DNA of 28,682 nucleotides from an uncultured Acetatifactor sp. (GCA_910586435.1 CAJUGT010000038.1:1-28682), one strand, 5' to 3'. Shown: positions 15,790 to 23,934, counted from the first letter of the stretch. Numbers and translations: made by a program. The notes: generated by a model from the letters alone, not told the origin.

Positions 15790-16473
15790 ATGAATACACA
15801 GTTAATCATCGATTACTTATGGGCCTTGAGCATGAATAACAACCGTGAATGGTATCACGCAAACAAAGATGATTTCAAAAAAGCAAATGCTGAATTTGAA
15901 GAATTCCTGCGGGTGCTGATTTTGGAAATCGGTAAATTTGACAAGGACATCTTACACCTGATTCCCAAAGATCTTACATTTAAACTCACAAGAGATACCC
16001 GCTTCAGCCATGATAAATCACCTTATAATCCTTCGTTCCGTGCCCACATTTCCTCCAAGGGCAAACTGCCTGTTCCTGTGGGATATTATCTTATGATAAA
16101 GCCTGAAAATCAGTCCTTCTTAGGCGGCGGTCTGTTTGCCGATATGTTTAAGGACGCAACAACAATGGTACGGGATTACATTGCCCAAAATGGTGAAGAA
16201 TGGGAACAATTGATTCATACGCCGGAGTTTGAAAAGTATTTCACTGTGCAGGGCACCGCCCTGAAAAATGTTCCTGCGGGATATGATAAGGAACATCCCC
16301 AGGGAAATTATCTGAAATTTAAGAGCTGGTATCTGGAATATCCGCTCAAGGATGAGGAATTGGCCAACGGGGAAGCACTTATTGCGAAAGCAGCAGAAAT
16401 TTTCCGTGTCATGAAACCTTTTAACGACTATCTGAACAAGGCTCTTGTAAACTTTCAGATGCCAACAAGATAA
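15790..16473 (+). CDS. DUF2461 family protein
   Basis: A 227-aa protein with the hallmarks of the DUF2461/TIGR02453 family: LSMNNNREWYHANKDDF near residues 13-29, FKLTRDTRFSHDKSPYNPSF near 63-83, and the Gly-rich LGGGLF near 113-118. Length matches the family. The biochemical role of this widespread family is not established. It is cytosolic, with no signal or membrane segment. AGGAG lies 10 nt before the ATG and is the 3' end of the structured leader; the rdrA start has almost the same bases from AATAGGAG to ATG. The gene is followed after 85 bp by a membrane protein gene on the same strand. Confidence 0.9.
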   Translation: MNTQLIIDYLWALSMNNNREWYHANKDDFKKANAEFEEFLRVLILEIGKFDKDILHLIPKDLTFKLTRDTRFSHDKSPYNPSFRAHISSKGKLPVPVGYYLMIKPENQSFLGGGLFADMFKDATTMVRDYIAQNGEEWEQLIHTPEFEKYFTVQGTALKNVPAGYDKEHPQGNYLKFKSWYLEYPLKDEELANGEALIAKAAEIFRVMKPFNDYLNKALVNFQMPTR

Positions 16474-16558
16474 GGATATGTGACAGCTGCCTGTGGCCAG
16501 GTCCGTGACAGAATATTATCCCGCCAAATCACATATACTATGGCGGGGGGTATCTTCC

Positions 16559-17077
16559 ATGCGACAAGTAAAACACTATATGATGATTGGAATGATTTTT
16601 GTATTCATTATCGGTTCTCTGGCCCATTTCCTATATGATTGGTCTGACAATCATTATCTGGTTGGTCTGTTCACACCAGTCAATGAGTCCATATGGGAGC
16701 ACATGAAATTACTCTTTTTTCCCATGCTGCTCTATTCTGCCCTGCTGATTTTCAGGTTTGGAAGAAGTTATCCATGCATTGTTCCCGCCCTATGCGCAGG
16801 ACTTTCATTGGGAACGGCTTCCATTCCCATCCTTTTCTATTCCTATACGGCCATCATTGGAAAAGATGTTTTTATCTTAGATATAGCCACATTTATTATC
16901 AGTATACTGATTGCATTCCTGCTTTCCTACCAATTCACACTTTCATGCAGGTTAAAGCCATGTACATTCTTACTGTGCTGTCTCGTTTGTATTCTCTTCA
17001 TTGGCTTTATCCTATTTACGTATCATCCGCCCGACCTTTCTATTTTCATGGACCCAACCCTTTCGCAGGAGACTTAA
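16559..17077 (+). CDS. DUF6512-like integral membrane protein
   Basis: A 172-aa protein with five or six hydrophobic segments. Near the N terminus is the motif GSLAHFLYDWS...TPVNESIWEHMK, and FTYHPPDLSIFMDP near the C terminus; both are typical of DUF6512-type Firmicutes membrane proteins. Family members usually continue a little after the DP motif. Here the frame ends with TLSQET, so the last residues may be altered. I place the start at the ATG preceded by GCGGGGGGT; an upstream in-frame GTG at 16493 has no SD. Function unknown. Confidence 0.75.
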   Translation: MRQVKHYMMIGMIFVFIIGSLAHFLYDWSDNHYLVGLFTPVNESIWEHMKLLFFPMLLYSALLIFRFGRSYPCIVPALCAGLSLGTASIPILFYSYTAIIGKDVFILDIATFIISILIAFLLSYQFTLSCRLKPCTFLLCCLVCILFIGFILFTYHPPDLSIFMDPTLSQET

Positions 17078-17089
17078 CGCTTATAACTT

Positions 17090-17124
17090 CGTAACAGTTC
17101 TACAGGCCCCGCCGAACTGTTACG
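17090..17124. other. Perfect inverted repeat after the membrane protein gene
   Basis: CGTAACAGTTC (17090-17100) pairs exactly with GAACTGTTACG (17114-17124) across a 13-nt GC-rich loop. No T-run follows on either strand, so this looks more like an operator or a processed RNA end than an intrinsic terminator. Confidence 0.5.
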
Positions 17125-17181
17125 AATTGAGAAAAATCTTGTTGTAGTATCTATCACTTTGGCAGTTTCTGCAAAACCAGG

Positions 17182-17210
17182 TTGATGCCGTAGTCATTGT
17201 GTGCTATAAT
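17182..17210 (+). promoter_or_regulatory. Orphan extended -10 promoter
   Basis: TTGATG (17182-17187), a 17-bp spacer and TATAAT (17205-17210), preceded by TGC. This is one of the best promoters in the window, yet no plus-strand gene follows. The transcript would run through box copy 4 and then antisense to the HEPN remnant. It may serve a small RNA or have lost its gene. Confidence 0.55.
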
Positions 17211-17272
17211 CCGTTCAGCAGTTGTTTAAACGTGGGTATCAAAAGAAGAAAGAGCTGAAATCCAGAATAGTC

Positions 17273-17290
17273 CAGCTAGGAAATGTCAAG
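17273..17290 (+). repeat. Dispersed box, copy 4
   Basis: CAGCTAGGAAATGTCAAG, one base different from copy 5 and followed by AGAGACAATTTAAAAACTG as in copy 3. Unlike copies 2, 3 and 5, no hairpin leader with an AATAGGAG SD and no gene follow. It begins about 60 bp after the start expected from the orphan promoter. Confidence 0.7.
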
Positions 17291-17315
17291 AGACAATTTA
17301 AAAACTGCCGCACCT

Positions 17316-17648
17316 TCATACTCTTACACATATCTTCATGCATGCTTTCCCTTTAAATAAGTCTGCTTTTCAATCCCATTCATAAATCTATCATGCATTG
17401 CATACATCAAATCCCCCACAAGGGTCCTATATTTCAGGTATACACTTTGTGTTATTTTTTCTTCAGAAGATATATCCCCTCCATGCGCAACGCCATTTCT
17501 ATATCTGATAAACGTATCTCATGTTTCTTTCAGATTCGGATTAGGATATGTATATTTTTCCCAATATTCCGGAAATTTCTCCAAGGAAAACTGGCTTAAT
17601 AATTTATTTAAAACCCCAAAACCCACATTACTCTCCGTATCTACAATC
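17316..17648 (-). pseudogene. Decayed HEPN-domain gene (RiboL-PSP-HEPN-like)
   Basis: Reading the minus strand from about 17648 gives a continuous protein-like frame broken once by TGA (17521-17519). Before the stop it reads ...FPEYWEKYTYPNPNLKET. After it comes DTFIRYRNGVAHGGDISSE, then helical sequence to a stop at 17316. RNGVAH with its preceding FIRYR fits the catalytic Rx4-6H motif of HEPN ribonucleases, and the motif position fits the RiboL-PSP-HEPN group often found in defence and toxin loci. The 5' end is missing: a TAG lies just upstream, and no start or SD was found. It directly follows the FGE-like gene on the same strand. TGA read-through or a sequencing error could restore it, but truncation argues for decay. 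Confidence 0.6.
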
Positions 17649-17671
17649 TAGCCTAAACATTTTCACGACCA

Positions 17672-18997
17672 TCACTCCACCCTAATCACAGGCCGATAAA
17701 AGTGAAAATCGTTATTCAGAACGTCATCATCATCCTCCTCCGGTTTACAATGAGGAGAACAGGACAGGAACCCCACAAACGCGTCATTACCGCCACAGAG
17801 AGCGCATCCCCCATCACCCCCGCAAGTGGTAAGTGTCTCCGCCTTTACCACCTCTTGCTTATAAGGATCAAACGCAATGGAAATGCCAAAAAAATTCGGT
17901 TCCTCCATGTCATAGGGACGCGTATCCCCCTCTTCTTCAAAGTAATACAAATGCATGTCCTCCTGAATCCCCTCTCCCCAGGGAAACAGCGTGCGGCACC
18001 CTCCCCCACTCAAATAGGCCCATTCGTCCGCCGTCGGCATGGAATACCCCTCTTTTTCAAGTATTTCCTTCAGCTGCGGATAAGTAATCTCTTGATAGAG
18101 AAACACCTTCCATTCGCCTTCCACAAACTCAAAGCGGACATATCCCACAATATTCAAACTTCCACAGGAAGGCGCATGTTTCTCGAAATCCCTCAGCCAT
18201 TCCGGGTGTGCCTGAATCCTGGGATCGTCCATTGTCACCGGCTCCCAGCCGATTTCTTCCAGCTTTCGTCCCACCAGCATGGGCGGTATCAAAGCCTCTC
18301 TAACCGGAGCCATTACTTCCCGAATAAATTCTTCCCCGGAACCCTGATACTCACATTCCTTCAGCGCCTCATCCAATTCCGCCTGATTCTCCTCATCCAG
18401 ACCAGTCTCAAATTTCTCCCAGCCCAAAGTTACGGTCCCTCCAGGCACAAAGACAAATTCCTTTCCGTCCTTTTCCATCAGTCCGGTGACACATTCCCTG
18501 CCCCACCTGGAAAAAGTACGCAGCCCCTTACATTCCATACCATATCGTTCTGCCAACGCCTCCATAATTGACAGCTTCTCTGCCTCCTCCAATCCATCAA
18601 ATTGAGGAGAATAAAGATTTTTCTTCATAAACAAAAATCCCTCCCGCAAGTCTTTATCAAAATATCGTTTCTTTCTTACTTTGTTTCCAACTTTTATTCT
18701 GTAATAACAGCATTCCAGCTTAAAATGCCACACAATTTCTACAATCACCCCTATCATATCCGGATGATTCACAGGCACCACAATATCTCCATACCAAAAT
18801 CTGGGAGGCACCTGTAATTCTTTCATTATGGTACCACTTTCCAGCAAAACCCTTCTTGGCGATAAAATAAACATTTTGTTATTTATGCCATCCATCCTAT
18901 AATATACCACCCTTTGGAATAATCCCAAAGGGTATGTTTCAAGACATACTCCCCACCTGCCATTGAACCGCTGAGGCAAATGATAAGATTCGTCCAT
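17672..18997 (-). CDS. Formylglycine-generating-enzyme-like (SUMF1-domain) protein
   Basis: A 441-aa protein. The C-terminal two thirds carry degenerate FGE/SUMF1 features: FVFVPGGTVTLGW (about 183-195), PTADEWAYLSGGG followed by LFPWG (about 335-355), FFGISIAF, and a final FYRPVIRVE like the GFR-type ending. True FGE enzymes oxidise a sulfatase cysteine; here the catalytic layout is not recognisable, so it is more likely a binding or structural relative. The first ~120 residues hold an unassigned domain with GDIVVPVNHPDMIGVIVE, like a small beta-barrel. Near the end is a Cys/Gly-rich patch (CGGDGGCALCGGND) and an acidic run. I chose the ATG at 18997 because GGGAGG stands 5 nt before it; an upstream TTG at 19123 would add 42 unlikely residues. 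It is not related to the neighbouring amylase by any visible logic. Confidence 0.7.
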   Translation of the reverse strand: MDESYHLPQRFNGRWGVCLETYPLGLFQRVVYYRMDGINNKMFILSPRRVLLESGTIMKELQVPPRFWYGDIVVPVNHPDMIGVIVEIVWHFKLECCYYRIKVGNKVRKKRYFDKDLREGFLFMKKNLYSPQFDGLEEAEKLSIMEALAERYGMECKGLRTFSRWGRECVTGLMEKDGKEFVFVPGGTVTLGWEKFETGLDEENQAELDEALKECEYQGSGEEFIREVMAPVREALIPPMLVGRKLEEIGWEPVTMDDPRIQAHPEWLRDFEKHAPSCGSLNIVGYVRFEFVEGEWKVFLYQEITYPQLKEILEKEGYSMPTADEWAYLSGGGCRTLFPWGEGIQEDMHLYYFEEEGDTRPYDMEEPNFFGISIAFDPYKQEVVKAETLTTCGGDGGCALCGGNDAFVGFLSCSPHCKPEEDDDDVLNNDFHFYRPVIRVE

Positions 18998-19195
18998 GCC
19001 AGCCTCCCACGATACCTCGTCATTATTTGTTTGCAATGTCAAACACCCCCGCTGTCTTTGCGTTTTTTGCCACAGCACAGACATGACTGAACTGCCGCAT
19101 TTATATGAATGCTGTTGCGTCAAATCGCTCCAAAACAGGCAAACATCGAACTCTCAGACATTCATGCAGGTTGTCACGGCAGTCTGCGCAAGGAC

Positions 19196-20938
19196 TTACC
19201 GTGCCAGAACTGCCGCTTCATAGTCCCCCAGGATACCCGAGAACTCCCTGCCGTTTATAAGGTTCTTCCATCCTTCCATGACACGATACCCCAATCCTTC
19301 TCTCTCCGGCAGCGTGACATTTCCCTTCCCGGCATGAAAAACCACTATGACATGCTTCTCCTCTAATCGCCTTTCCATATAGAGAATCCCCTTTTCCTCA
19401 TCCGCATATTGTGCCGTAATAAGCCCCTTTGTCAATACGGGATACTCATGCCTGATGCGGATAAGGGTTCGATAATAAGCCAGACAATCCAGATTCTGTC
19501 TGCTTTCCTCCCAGAGCATTCCCCGCCTGCAATCCGGGTCCGGCCCGCCATCCATGGCCACCTCATCACCATAATAGATCATGGGCATCCCCGGAAGCAG
19601 AAGCTGCAACGCCGCAGCCAACTTTTGTTTTCGCAAATCATTTCCGGCGCTGTACAAAAATCTCGCCGTATCATGACTGTCAATAAAATTCCAGAGGTAT
19701 CCTTCCAAACACCGATTCAGATTTCCTTTGATAAAATTGAGGTTCCCCACAAAATCCCTAATCCCCAGTTCTTCGGCGGCAATCAGATCCACAACGGAAT
19801 GATAGAACTGATAATTCATAACGCTGTCCCATTCATCCCCCTCCAGGAAATCCCCGGCATAATGCCAGATTTCCCCAATGAGCATCACATCTTTCTTCAC
19901 TGCCTTTATCTCTCTCCGGAACCTCTTCCAGAATTCATGACCAATCTCATCCGCCACATCCAGACGCCATCCGTCAATATCGCACTCCCGAATCCAATAG
20001 GATGCCACATCAATGACATAATCCGCCGTTTCTTTATTCCTCAGATTCAGCTTCGGCATATACCCTGCGTAACTGAAAGTCTTATAACTGGGTCTTTTCC
20101 CCCATTCCATCACAAGCGGAAAGCTCTCGATATAATACCAGTTCAAATATCTGGACGCTTCCCCCTTCTCTCTTATATCCCTAAAAGCGAAGAAGTCCAC
20201 TCCCGTGTGATTAAAAACACCGTCCAAAATGACATACATTCCCGCTTCATGAGCCTTACTCACAAGTTCCTTCAAATCCTCCTTATCGCCAAAAGAAGGA
20301 TCAATTTTATAATAATCGTGAATATTGTATTTATGAGTGGAATCAGAACTGAATATGGGCGTCAAGTAGAGAATATCTATCCCCAAATCTTTTATGTAAT
20401 CAAAATGGTTAATAATGCCCCTGAGAGAACCTTTCAGATCTGTACGGGCGTCCATGGGCGCATGATACCAGATTTCTTCCGGCACCTCCTTGTCCGTGGC
20501 AAAGCGGGAAGGAAAAATCTGATATATCACCTTATTTTCAGCCCACTCAGGCACATCAAATATCTCCTCCTCCCTGAGCGTCTGGGGACAGTCAAACATC
20601 CTGTCAATATGAGTAATAGGGCTATCATAAAAACCATGGTTTCCATAATAAGCCACTTTCCCCTCTCTATCTTCTATTTCAAAAAAATACCGCAGACAGA
20701 CCACATCAATCTCCGCCACAACCTCATAATAGTCCCTGTAATTGTCCGAATACACAACCGCCATCTCATACTCCTGCCTTGTATCCATATACTGAATCGG
20801 CAGATATTTATTCTGTGTATGAAGAATAACCCTTGCTCCATCGTCTTTCTTTACTTCAAGCCGTATTAAAAAACGTCCTTTTCCTATCGCATAGCAATAT
20901 CTTCTGTCAGCGAAATGTCTGATTGCAGCATATTCCAT
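19196..20938 (-). CDS. GH13 alpha-amylase family enzyme (neopullulanase/cyclomaltodextrinase-like)
   Basis: A 580-aa glycoside hydrolase with all four GH13 signatures: DGVFNH (~241), GWRLDVADE with the nucleophile Asp (~325), GEIWH with the general acid Glu (~357) and FIDSHDTARF (~420). An N-terminal ~120-residue beta-domain resembles CBM34, and the N-terminal catalytic strand reads KVIYQIFPSRF, which points to the GH13_20 group (neopullulanase, maltogenic amylase, cyclomaltodextrinase). There is no signal peptide, so it should degrade imported maltodextrins in the cytosol. Start supported by GGAAGGAG 6 nt upstream. It is a single gene with its own promoter; no transporter or regulator is adjacent. 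Subfamily specificity is inferred. Confidence 0.92.
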   Translation of the reverse strand: MEYAAIRHFADRRYCYAIGKGRFLIRLEVKKDDGARVILHTQNKYLPIQYMDTRQEYEMAVVYSDNYRDYYEVVAEIDVVCLRYFFEIEDREGKVAYYGNHGFYDSPITHIDRMFDCPQTLREEEIFDVPEWAENKVIYQIFPSRFATDKEVPEEIWYHAPMDARTDLKGSLRGIINHFDYIKDLGIDILYLTPIFSSDSTHKYNIHDYYKIDPSFGDKEDLKELVSKAHEAGMYVILDGVFNHTGVDFFAFRDIREKGEASRYLNWYYIESFPLVMEWGKRPSYKTFSYAGYMPKLNLRNKETADYVIDVASYWIRECDIDGWRLDVADEIGHEFWKRFRREIKAVKKDVMLIGEIWHYAGDFLEGDEWDSVMNYQFYHSVVDLIAAEELGIRDFVGNLNFIKGNLNRCLEGYLWNFIDSHDTARFLYSAGNDLRKQKLAAALQLLLPGMPMIYYGDEVAMDGGPDPDCRRGMLWEESRQNLDCLAYYRTLIRIRHEYPVLTKGLITAQYADEEKGILYMERRLEEKHVIVVFHAGKGNVTLPEREGLGYRVMEGWKNLINGREFSGILGDYEAAVLAR

Positions 20939-20982
20939 ATCTTTCTCCTTCCTGGAGCCTATTATTTAACAGATTGTCCTGT

Positions 20983-21010
20983 ACTATAATACCTTTTGAC
21001 AGCATCACAA
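20983..21010 (-). promoter_or_regulatory. Predicted promoter of the GH13 gene
   Basis: Minus strand TTGTGA (21010-21005) and TATAGT (20988-20983) with a 16-bp spacer, about 45 bp before the start codon. No obvious catabolite-response element was found between the promoter and the gene. Confidence 0.45.
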
Positions 21011-21644
21011 CACGATTTCATACACCTTGCCCACTTGGACAAAATTCTCTTCTATGTCAAAATTATACCATACTTTCCTGTACTTCAGTACACATGGAAT
21101 CAGAAGTTGACGCAACACCCTTCTGTGCCAACATTATATCACGATTACCACAATAAGAAAACCCTTTTTACTAACCGCATTCCGCAATTGTTACACTTTT
21201 CATTACTGTTCACTCGGTGTCGCCGCAAGGCGTTCTCATGCGTCTTTTGCATGACAAACCCGAGGTTGCTGTGCGCCAAAAGGCCTGTCCAAAGGCGGTT
21301 TACTACCTTGGCTTTTTGTGTGCATCTGTTGCTGTGAAGGTCGTCAACAGTAACCACTCTTCCGCCTCAATGACACCGGACATTCACAAAGTTCAGTTTA
21401 ACATTGACCCGTTCTGGTCAAAATCAGAAACGCTCCTATCTGCCGCCCTGAGCGCCTGTATCATTTTCGAGGCTTCCGCCGAGAATTGGCAGGCTGTGGA
21501 TTTTGGCCAACAGAGAAAGCAAATGACGAAATAAAAAAACATATCGAAGAACTGGGAGTAAAATAAAATGGAATTGTATATGCGTTTGTGGTAAAATAAT
21601 GATGTTGAACAATTCATGAAATCCAGATATTTTGAGGTGAAAGT
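21011..21644. other. Gene-poor stretch with remnants and possible structure
   Basis: No convincing intact gene. Around 21215-21300 there are short GC-rich stems (CGCC-GCAA-GGCG, ATGC/GCAT) suggestive of folded RNA. From about 21470 the plus strand has a short protein-like end reading WPTEKANDEIKKHIEELGVK before a TAA at 21561-21563, which looks like the 3' tail of a lost gene. A 70-codon minus frame at 21145-21357 lacks an SD and is judged spurious or repeat-derived. Confidence 0.4.
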
Positions 21645-22493
21645 ATGGAACATATAGTAAAATTGGACGGAATTGTAACAGGATTTAATGTCGCAGAGCA
21701 TTGCATTGACTGTATGTGCGGAAAAAATCTAGTAAAAATTGATAAATACTCCCATAGGATTATTTTTCAAAAGCCGGTTTTTGAAAAAGACGGATTATCA
21801 AGGAAACTAATCGCAGATGATAAACAGATTTTTATATATGATTTTTGCGCACTTTATGTATTAAACCGAGAGAATTACGAGCTTATTGGCAAATGGCAAT
21901 TGGGGAATGATTTGAGTTCTGATATATGCGGAATGGCAATCGATTGTAATACCATTTATTGTTCTATCCGCAATGGAAAAATGATTGCCGTTGACAGACA
22001 ATCGTATCAGTCAAATGAGTTTATTGTCTCCGAAAGCAGTATGTGGAGCATCAAAACATATGATTCATACCTGGTAAGCGGAACAGTAGACGGGAAAGTG
22101 CTGCTGTTAGATAAAGTGGGGCTTTCCATTGAAAAAAGCCTTGTTTTAGGCAAGAAAAATATCGGTAGTTTATATATTGACGGAGAAACCCTATATGCCG
22201 CAGGCCACAATGGGAAACTTTTTAATATCAATATGAGAAACTTTGAAATTGAGTCTTCCATGAAGAATGTCCATAAGAAGATGTTTGATTGCGCAGGGAT
22301 ATATAAGGATATGCTGGTAACAGTTTCTTATCCTTGCTCGGAAATCGCCTTTTGGAATAAAGATACCTTAGAAAAGAAAAAAGTAATTAATATTCCATTA
22401 AAATTGTCAGGACATACTCAAATAGAAAATAATTTTATGTATATATCTTCCCGCAATATTTTAGGGATTGATAAAATTCAATTCAATGAGTAG
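21645..22493 (+). CDS. Beta-propeller (WD40/PQQ-like) hypothetical protein
   Basis: A 282-aa protein built of roughly 40-residue beta-rich repeats with recurring patterns such as VSGTVDGKVLLLDK, YAAGHNGKLFNIN and IYCSIRNGKMIAVD, characteristic of six- or seven-bladed propellers. There is no signal peptide or membrane segment, so it is probably a cytosolic binding scaffold. GAGGTG stands 6 nt before the ATG. AT-rich codon use is stronger here than in the neighbouring amylase, suggesting separate acquisition. Partner unknown; it has remnants on both sides and appears to be a single-gene unit. Confidence 0.7.
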   Translation: MEHIVKLDGIVTGFNVAEHCIDCMCGKNLVKIDKYSHRIIFQKPVFEKDGLSRKLIADDKQIFIYDFCALYVLNRENYELIGKWQLGNDLSSDICGMAIDCNTIYCSIRNGKMIAVDRQSYQSNEFIVSESSMWSIKTYDSYLVSGTVDGKVLLLDKVGLSIEKSLVLGKKNIGSLYIDGETLYAAGHNGKLFNINMRNFEIESSMKNVHKKMFDCAGIYKDMLVTVSYPCSEIAFWNKDTLEKKKVINIPLKLSGHTQIENNFMYISSRNILGIDKIQFNE

Positions 22494-22904
22494 CAAATAT
22501 CCATTTGCTGCGGAAACAGCCTTCTGACTGAAATAGTTAAGGAACAAGAAACCCAAAGCAGACAACATAACAGATAGCAGGAATATGGGTGATTTCACAA
22601 AGCAAGAAATGTAAGCGAGAATAAATATACATGATATAATATTTTCAAACAGTTGCAGCTGCATCATGATTGGAGTGAATGTGAATGAACAATTTTCTCC
22701 ATACTATTTCCACAATTGTGGAAATCTGGCTGCCTGTCAAAAAAGCAGGAGGTAATTGACAGTCCTCTTGACAATTGCGCAAGACAGGTATAACCTATAC
22801 TTATTCTGACAAATTATACTTTTCTGCTGCCAGGCAGCTAAAGGACGTGACATTTGCCGCAAGCCGCCGCACCGCTGAATCAAATCTGTCACAAAAGATT
22901 CGTC
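22494..22904 (+). other. Gene-poor stretch with a possible AraC/GyrI-domain tail
   Basis: The only protein-like signal is at about 22685-22759, ending TIVEIWLPVKKAGGN. VEIWLPVKK matches the usual C-terminal end of GyrI-like effector domains in AraC-family regulators, and a one-base shift just upstream (FSPYYFHNC) would extend the match. If so, this is the last ~25 codons of a lost regulator. TTGACA (22768-22773) with TATAAC (22789-22794) is a promoter candidate for the next leader, with a short 15-bp spacer. AGCAAGAAATGTAAGCGAG near 22607 weakly resembles the dispersed box. Confidence 0.3.
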
Positions 22905-22922
22905 CAGCTAAGAAATGTCAAG
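22905..22922 (+). repeat. Dispersed box, copy 5
   Basis: CAGCTAAGAAATGTCAAG, exact core match to copies 1, 2 and 3. It is followed by AGGATTTTTAAAACAGTCTC and the structured leader of the gene at 23046. Confidence 0.8.
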
Positions 22923-22937
22923 AGGATTTTTAAAACA

Positions 22938-23035
22938 GTCTCGGAACGTGGGTGCAATGTGTCTTTCTTCCCTAGTCAGGGCACCGAAGTGCAGAGACCA
23001 GCACAAGTTCCCGCAAGCGGGCACTGGAATAGGAG
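22938..23035 (+). ncRNA. Structured leader RNA, second copy
   Basis: GTCTC (22938-22942) pairs with GAGAC (22994-22998), and GGTGC (22951-22955) with GCACC (22981-22985). A CCCG-CAAG-CGGG hairpin precedes the SD AATAGGAG. The 3' 69 nt (22967-23035) match 15711-15779 at 64 positions, while the internal third stem of the first copy is missing here. The downstream genes of the two copies are unrelated, which favours a mobile or duplicated leader over a gene-specific switch. Confidence 0.7.
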
Positions 23036-23045
23036 GCATGAATTC

Positions 23046-23828
23046 ATGGGTCTTTTCTCACCAAAAGCCACAAAAGGAAGCTTTGTATTGCGGGATATTA
23101 TTTATCAAATCACTGGAACTTCTCTACACGCCAGCTATCAGAATTTGGGACTTGTGCTGTTCCCGGCACTGGAAGCAAAAGCGGATCGGGAAAAAGTGGA
23201 ATACGAGATGCGCCATATTCATCTTTATCACAATAACGGATTTCAGACCCATGCCCCCTCTTTCGAGGCATTGAAAGGCCAGCAATTCATATGGACAAGC
23301 GAATATAACGATCAGAACGAAGAAGCGGGAACACTCTGTGTACAGGAACACGAATGCGTTCGGAAAGGCACCATTGAAATATTGGATGTGGAGAATAATG
23401 AACTGACAATCAAATGGAGCGGTCTGGCCGACGTGGGCTGGAGCCGGAAATACGGAGAAAACGTACCGTTTGAAACCATTTTCTCCGTTAAAATCCCCCA
23501 GCGCATCCCCTACACTTTGGATGCCATCCAATCCACAAAAACCCAGTTGGATGAACATACCCTGCTGGAAATTCTTAATTTGCCGGAATTCAATCAGGAG
23601 GTGTCACGGGTGTCCGAATCCTGTCAGTGGGAAGATTTTAATACCATTTTAAAATTCCGTGTGACCAGAAATGGCACTGACTATCTGGGGGAAGTCTGTT
23701 TCAAAAACGGAAAAAATAACTTTGAACTCCATATGGATGAAAAATGCCCCATAAAACTTTCCTTCAGATATGTGGACTTTAATCTGAAGGCCAGATATGA
23801 ACAATTTTCTTTTGAAATTCTGTCATGA
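23046..23828 (+). CDS. Conserved hypothetical protein, 260 aa
   Basis: I do not recognise this family. The protein starts MGLFSPKATKGSF, has no signal peptide or membrane helix, and appears mixed alpha/beta with several Trp-containing strands (TIKWSGLADVGWSRKYGENVPF). The C-terminal ~100 residues (VCFKNGKNNFELH, LSFRYVDFNLKARYEQFSFEIL) look beta-rich. AGGAGG 7 nt upstream fixes the start. Extending the frame to 22854 would only translate the leader RNA. The gene ends 27 bp before a strong terminator stem. Its leader is a copy of the one before the DUF2461 gene. Confidence 0.75.
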   Translation: MGLFSPKATKGSFVLRDIIYQITGTSLHASYQNLGLVLFPALEAKADREKVEYEMRHIHLYHNNGFQTHAPSFEALKGQQFIWTSEYNDQNEEAGTLCVQEHECVRKGTIEILDVENNELTIKWSGLADVGWSRKYGENVPFETIFSVKIPQRIPYTLDAIQSTKTQLDEHTLLEILNLPEFNQEVSRVSESCQWEDFNTILKFRVTRNGTDYLGEVCFKNGKNNFELHMDEKCPIKLSFRYVDFNLKARYEQFSFEILS

Positions 23829-23855
23829 AATATCTTGTCATGAGAGAGCCATTCC

Positions 23856-23895
23856 AAAGGCGCGTCTGAGAACCTCTTCCCCCAGACGCGCCTTT
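23856..23895. terminator. Bidirectional intrinsic terminator
   Basis: AAAGGCGCGTCTG (23856-23868) pairs with CAGACGCGCCTTT (23883-23895), a 13-bp stem between two convergent genes. A short T-rich tail lies on the plus side (TTTACTTCATTTC). It should end both the hypothetical gene and the carboxypeptidase gene. Confidence 0.8.
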
Positions 23896-23934
23896 ACTTC
23901 ATTTCACCGCTACAAGTCTTGCGTGCCCCCGGCT

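Noticed and set aside
17702..18571. 289-codon plus-strand open frame
   Set aside because: Antisense to the FGE-like gene, no SD, no recognisable domain.
18998..19123. 42-residue upstream extension of the FGE-like protein from a TTG
   Set aside because: The internal ATG has a near-ideal GGGAGG at 5 nt; the extension looks non-conserved.
19409..20869. 486-codon plus-strand open frame
   Set aside because: It lies wholly antisense to the GH13 gene, whose four catalytic motifs are intact; composition is that of a shadow frame.
22461..22667. 68-codon minus frame with hydrophobic stretch
   Set aside because: No SD or promoter; overlaps the end of the beta-propeller gene.
22854..23045. 64-residue N-terminal extension of the gene at 23046
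   Set aside because: It would translate the box and structured leader; the ATG at 23046 has a strong AGGAGG at proper spacing.
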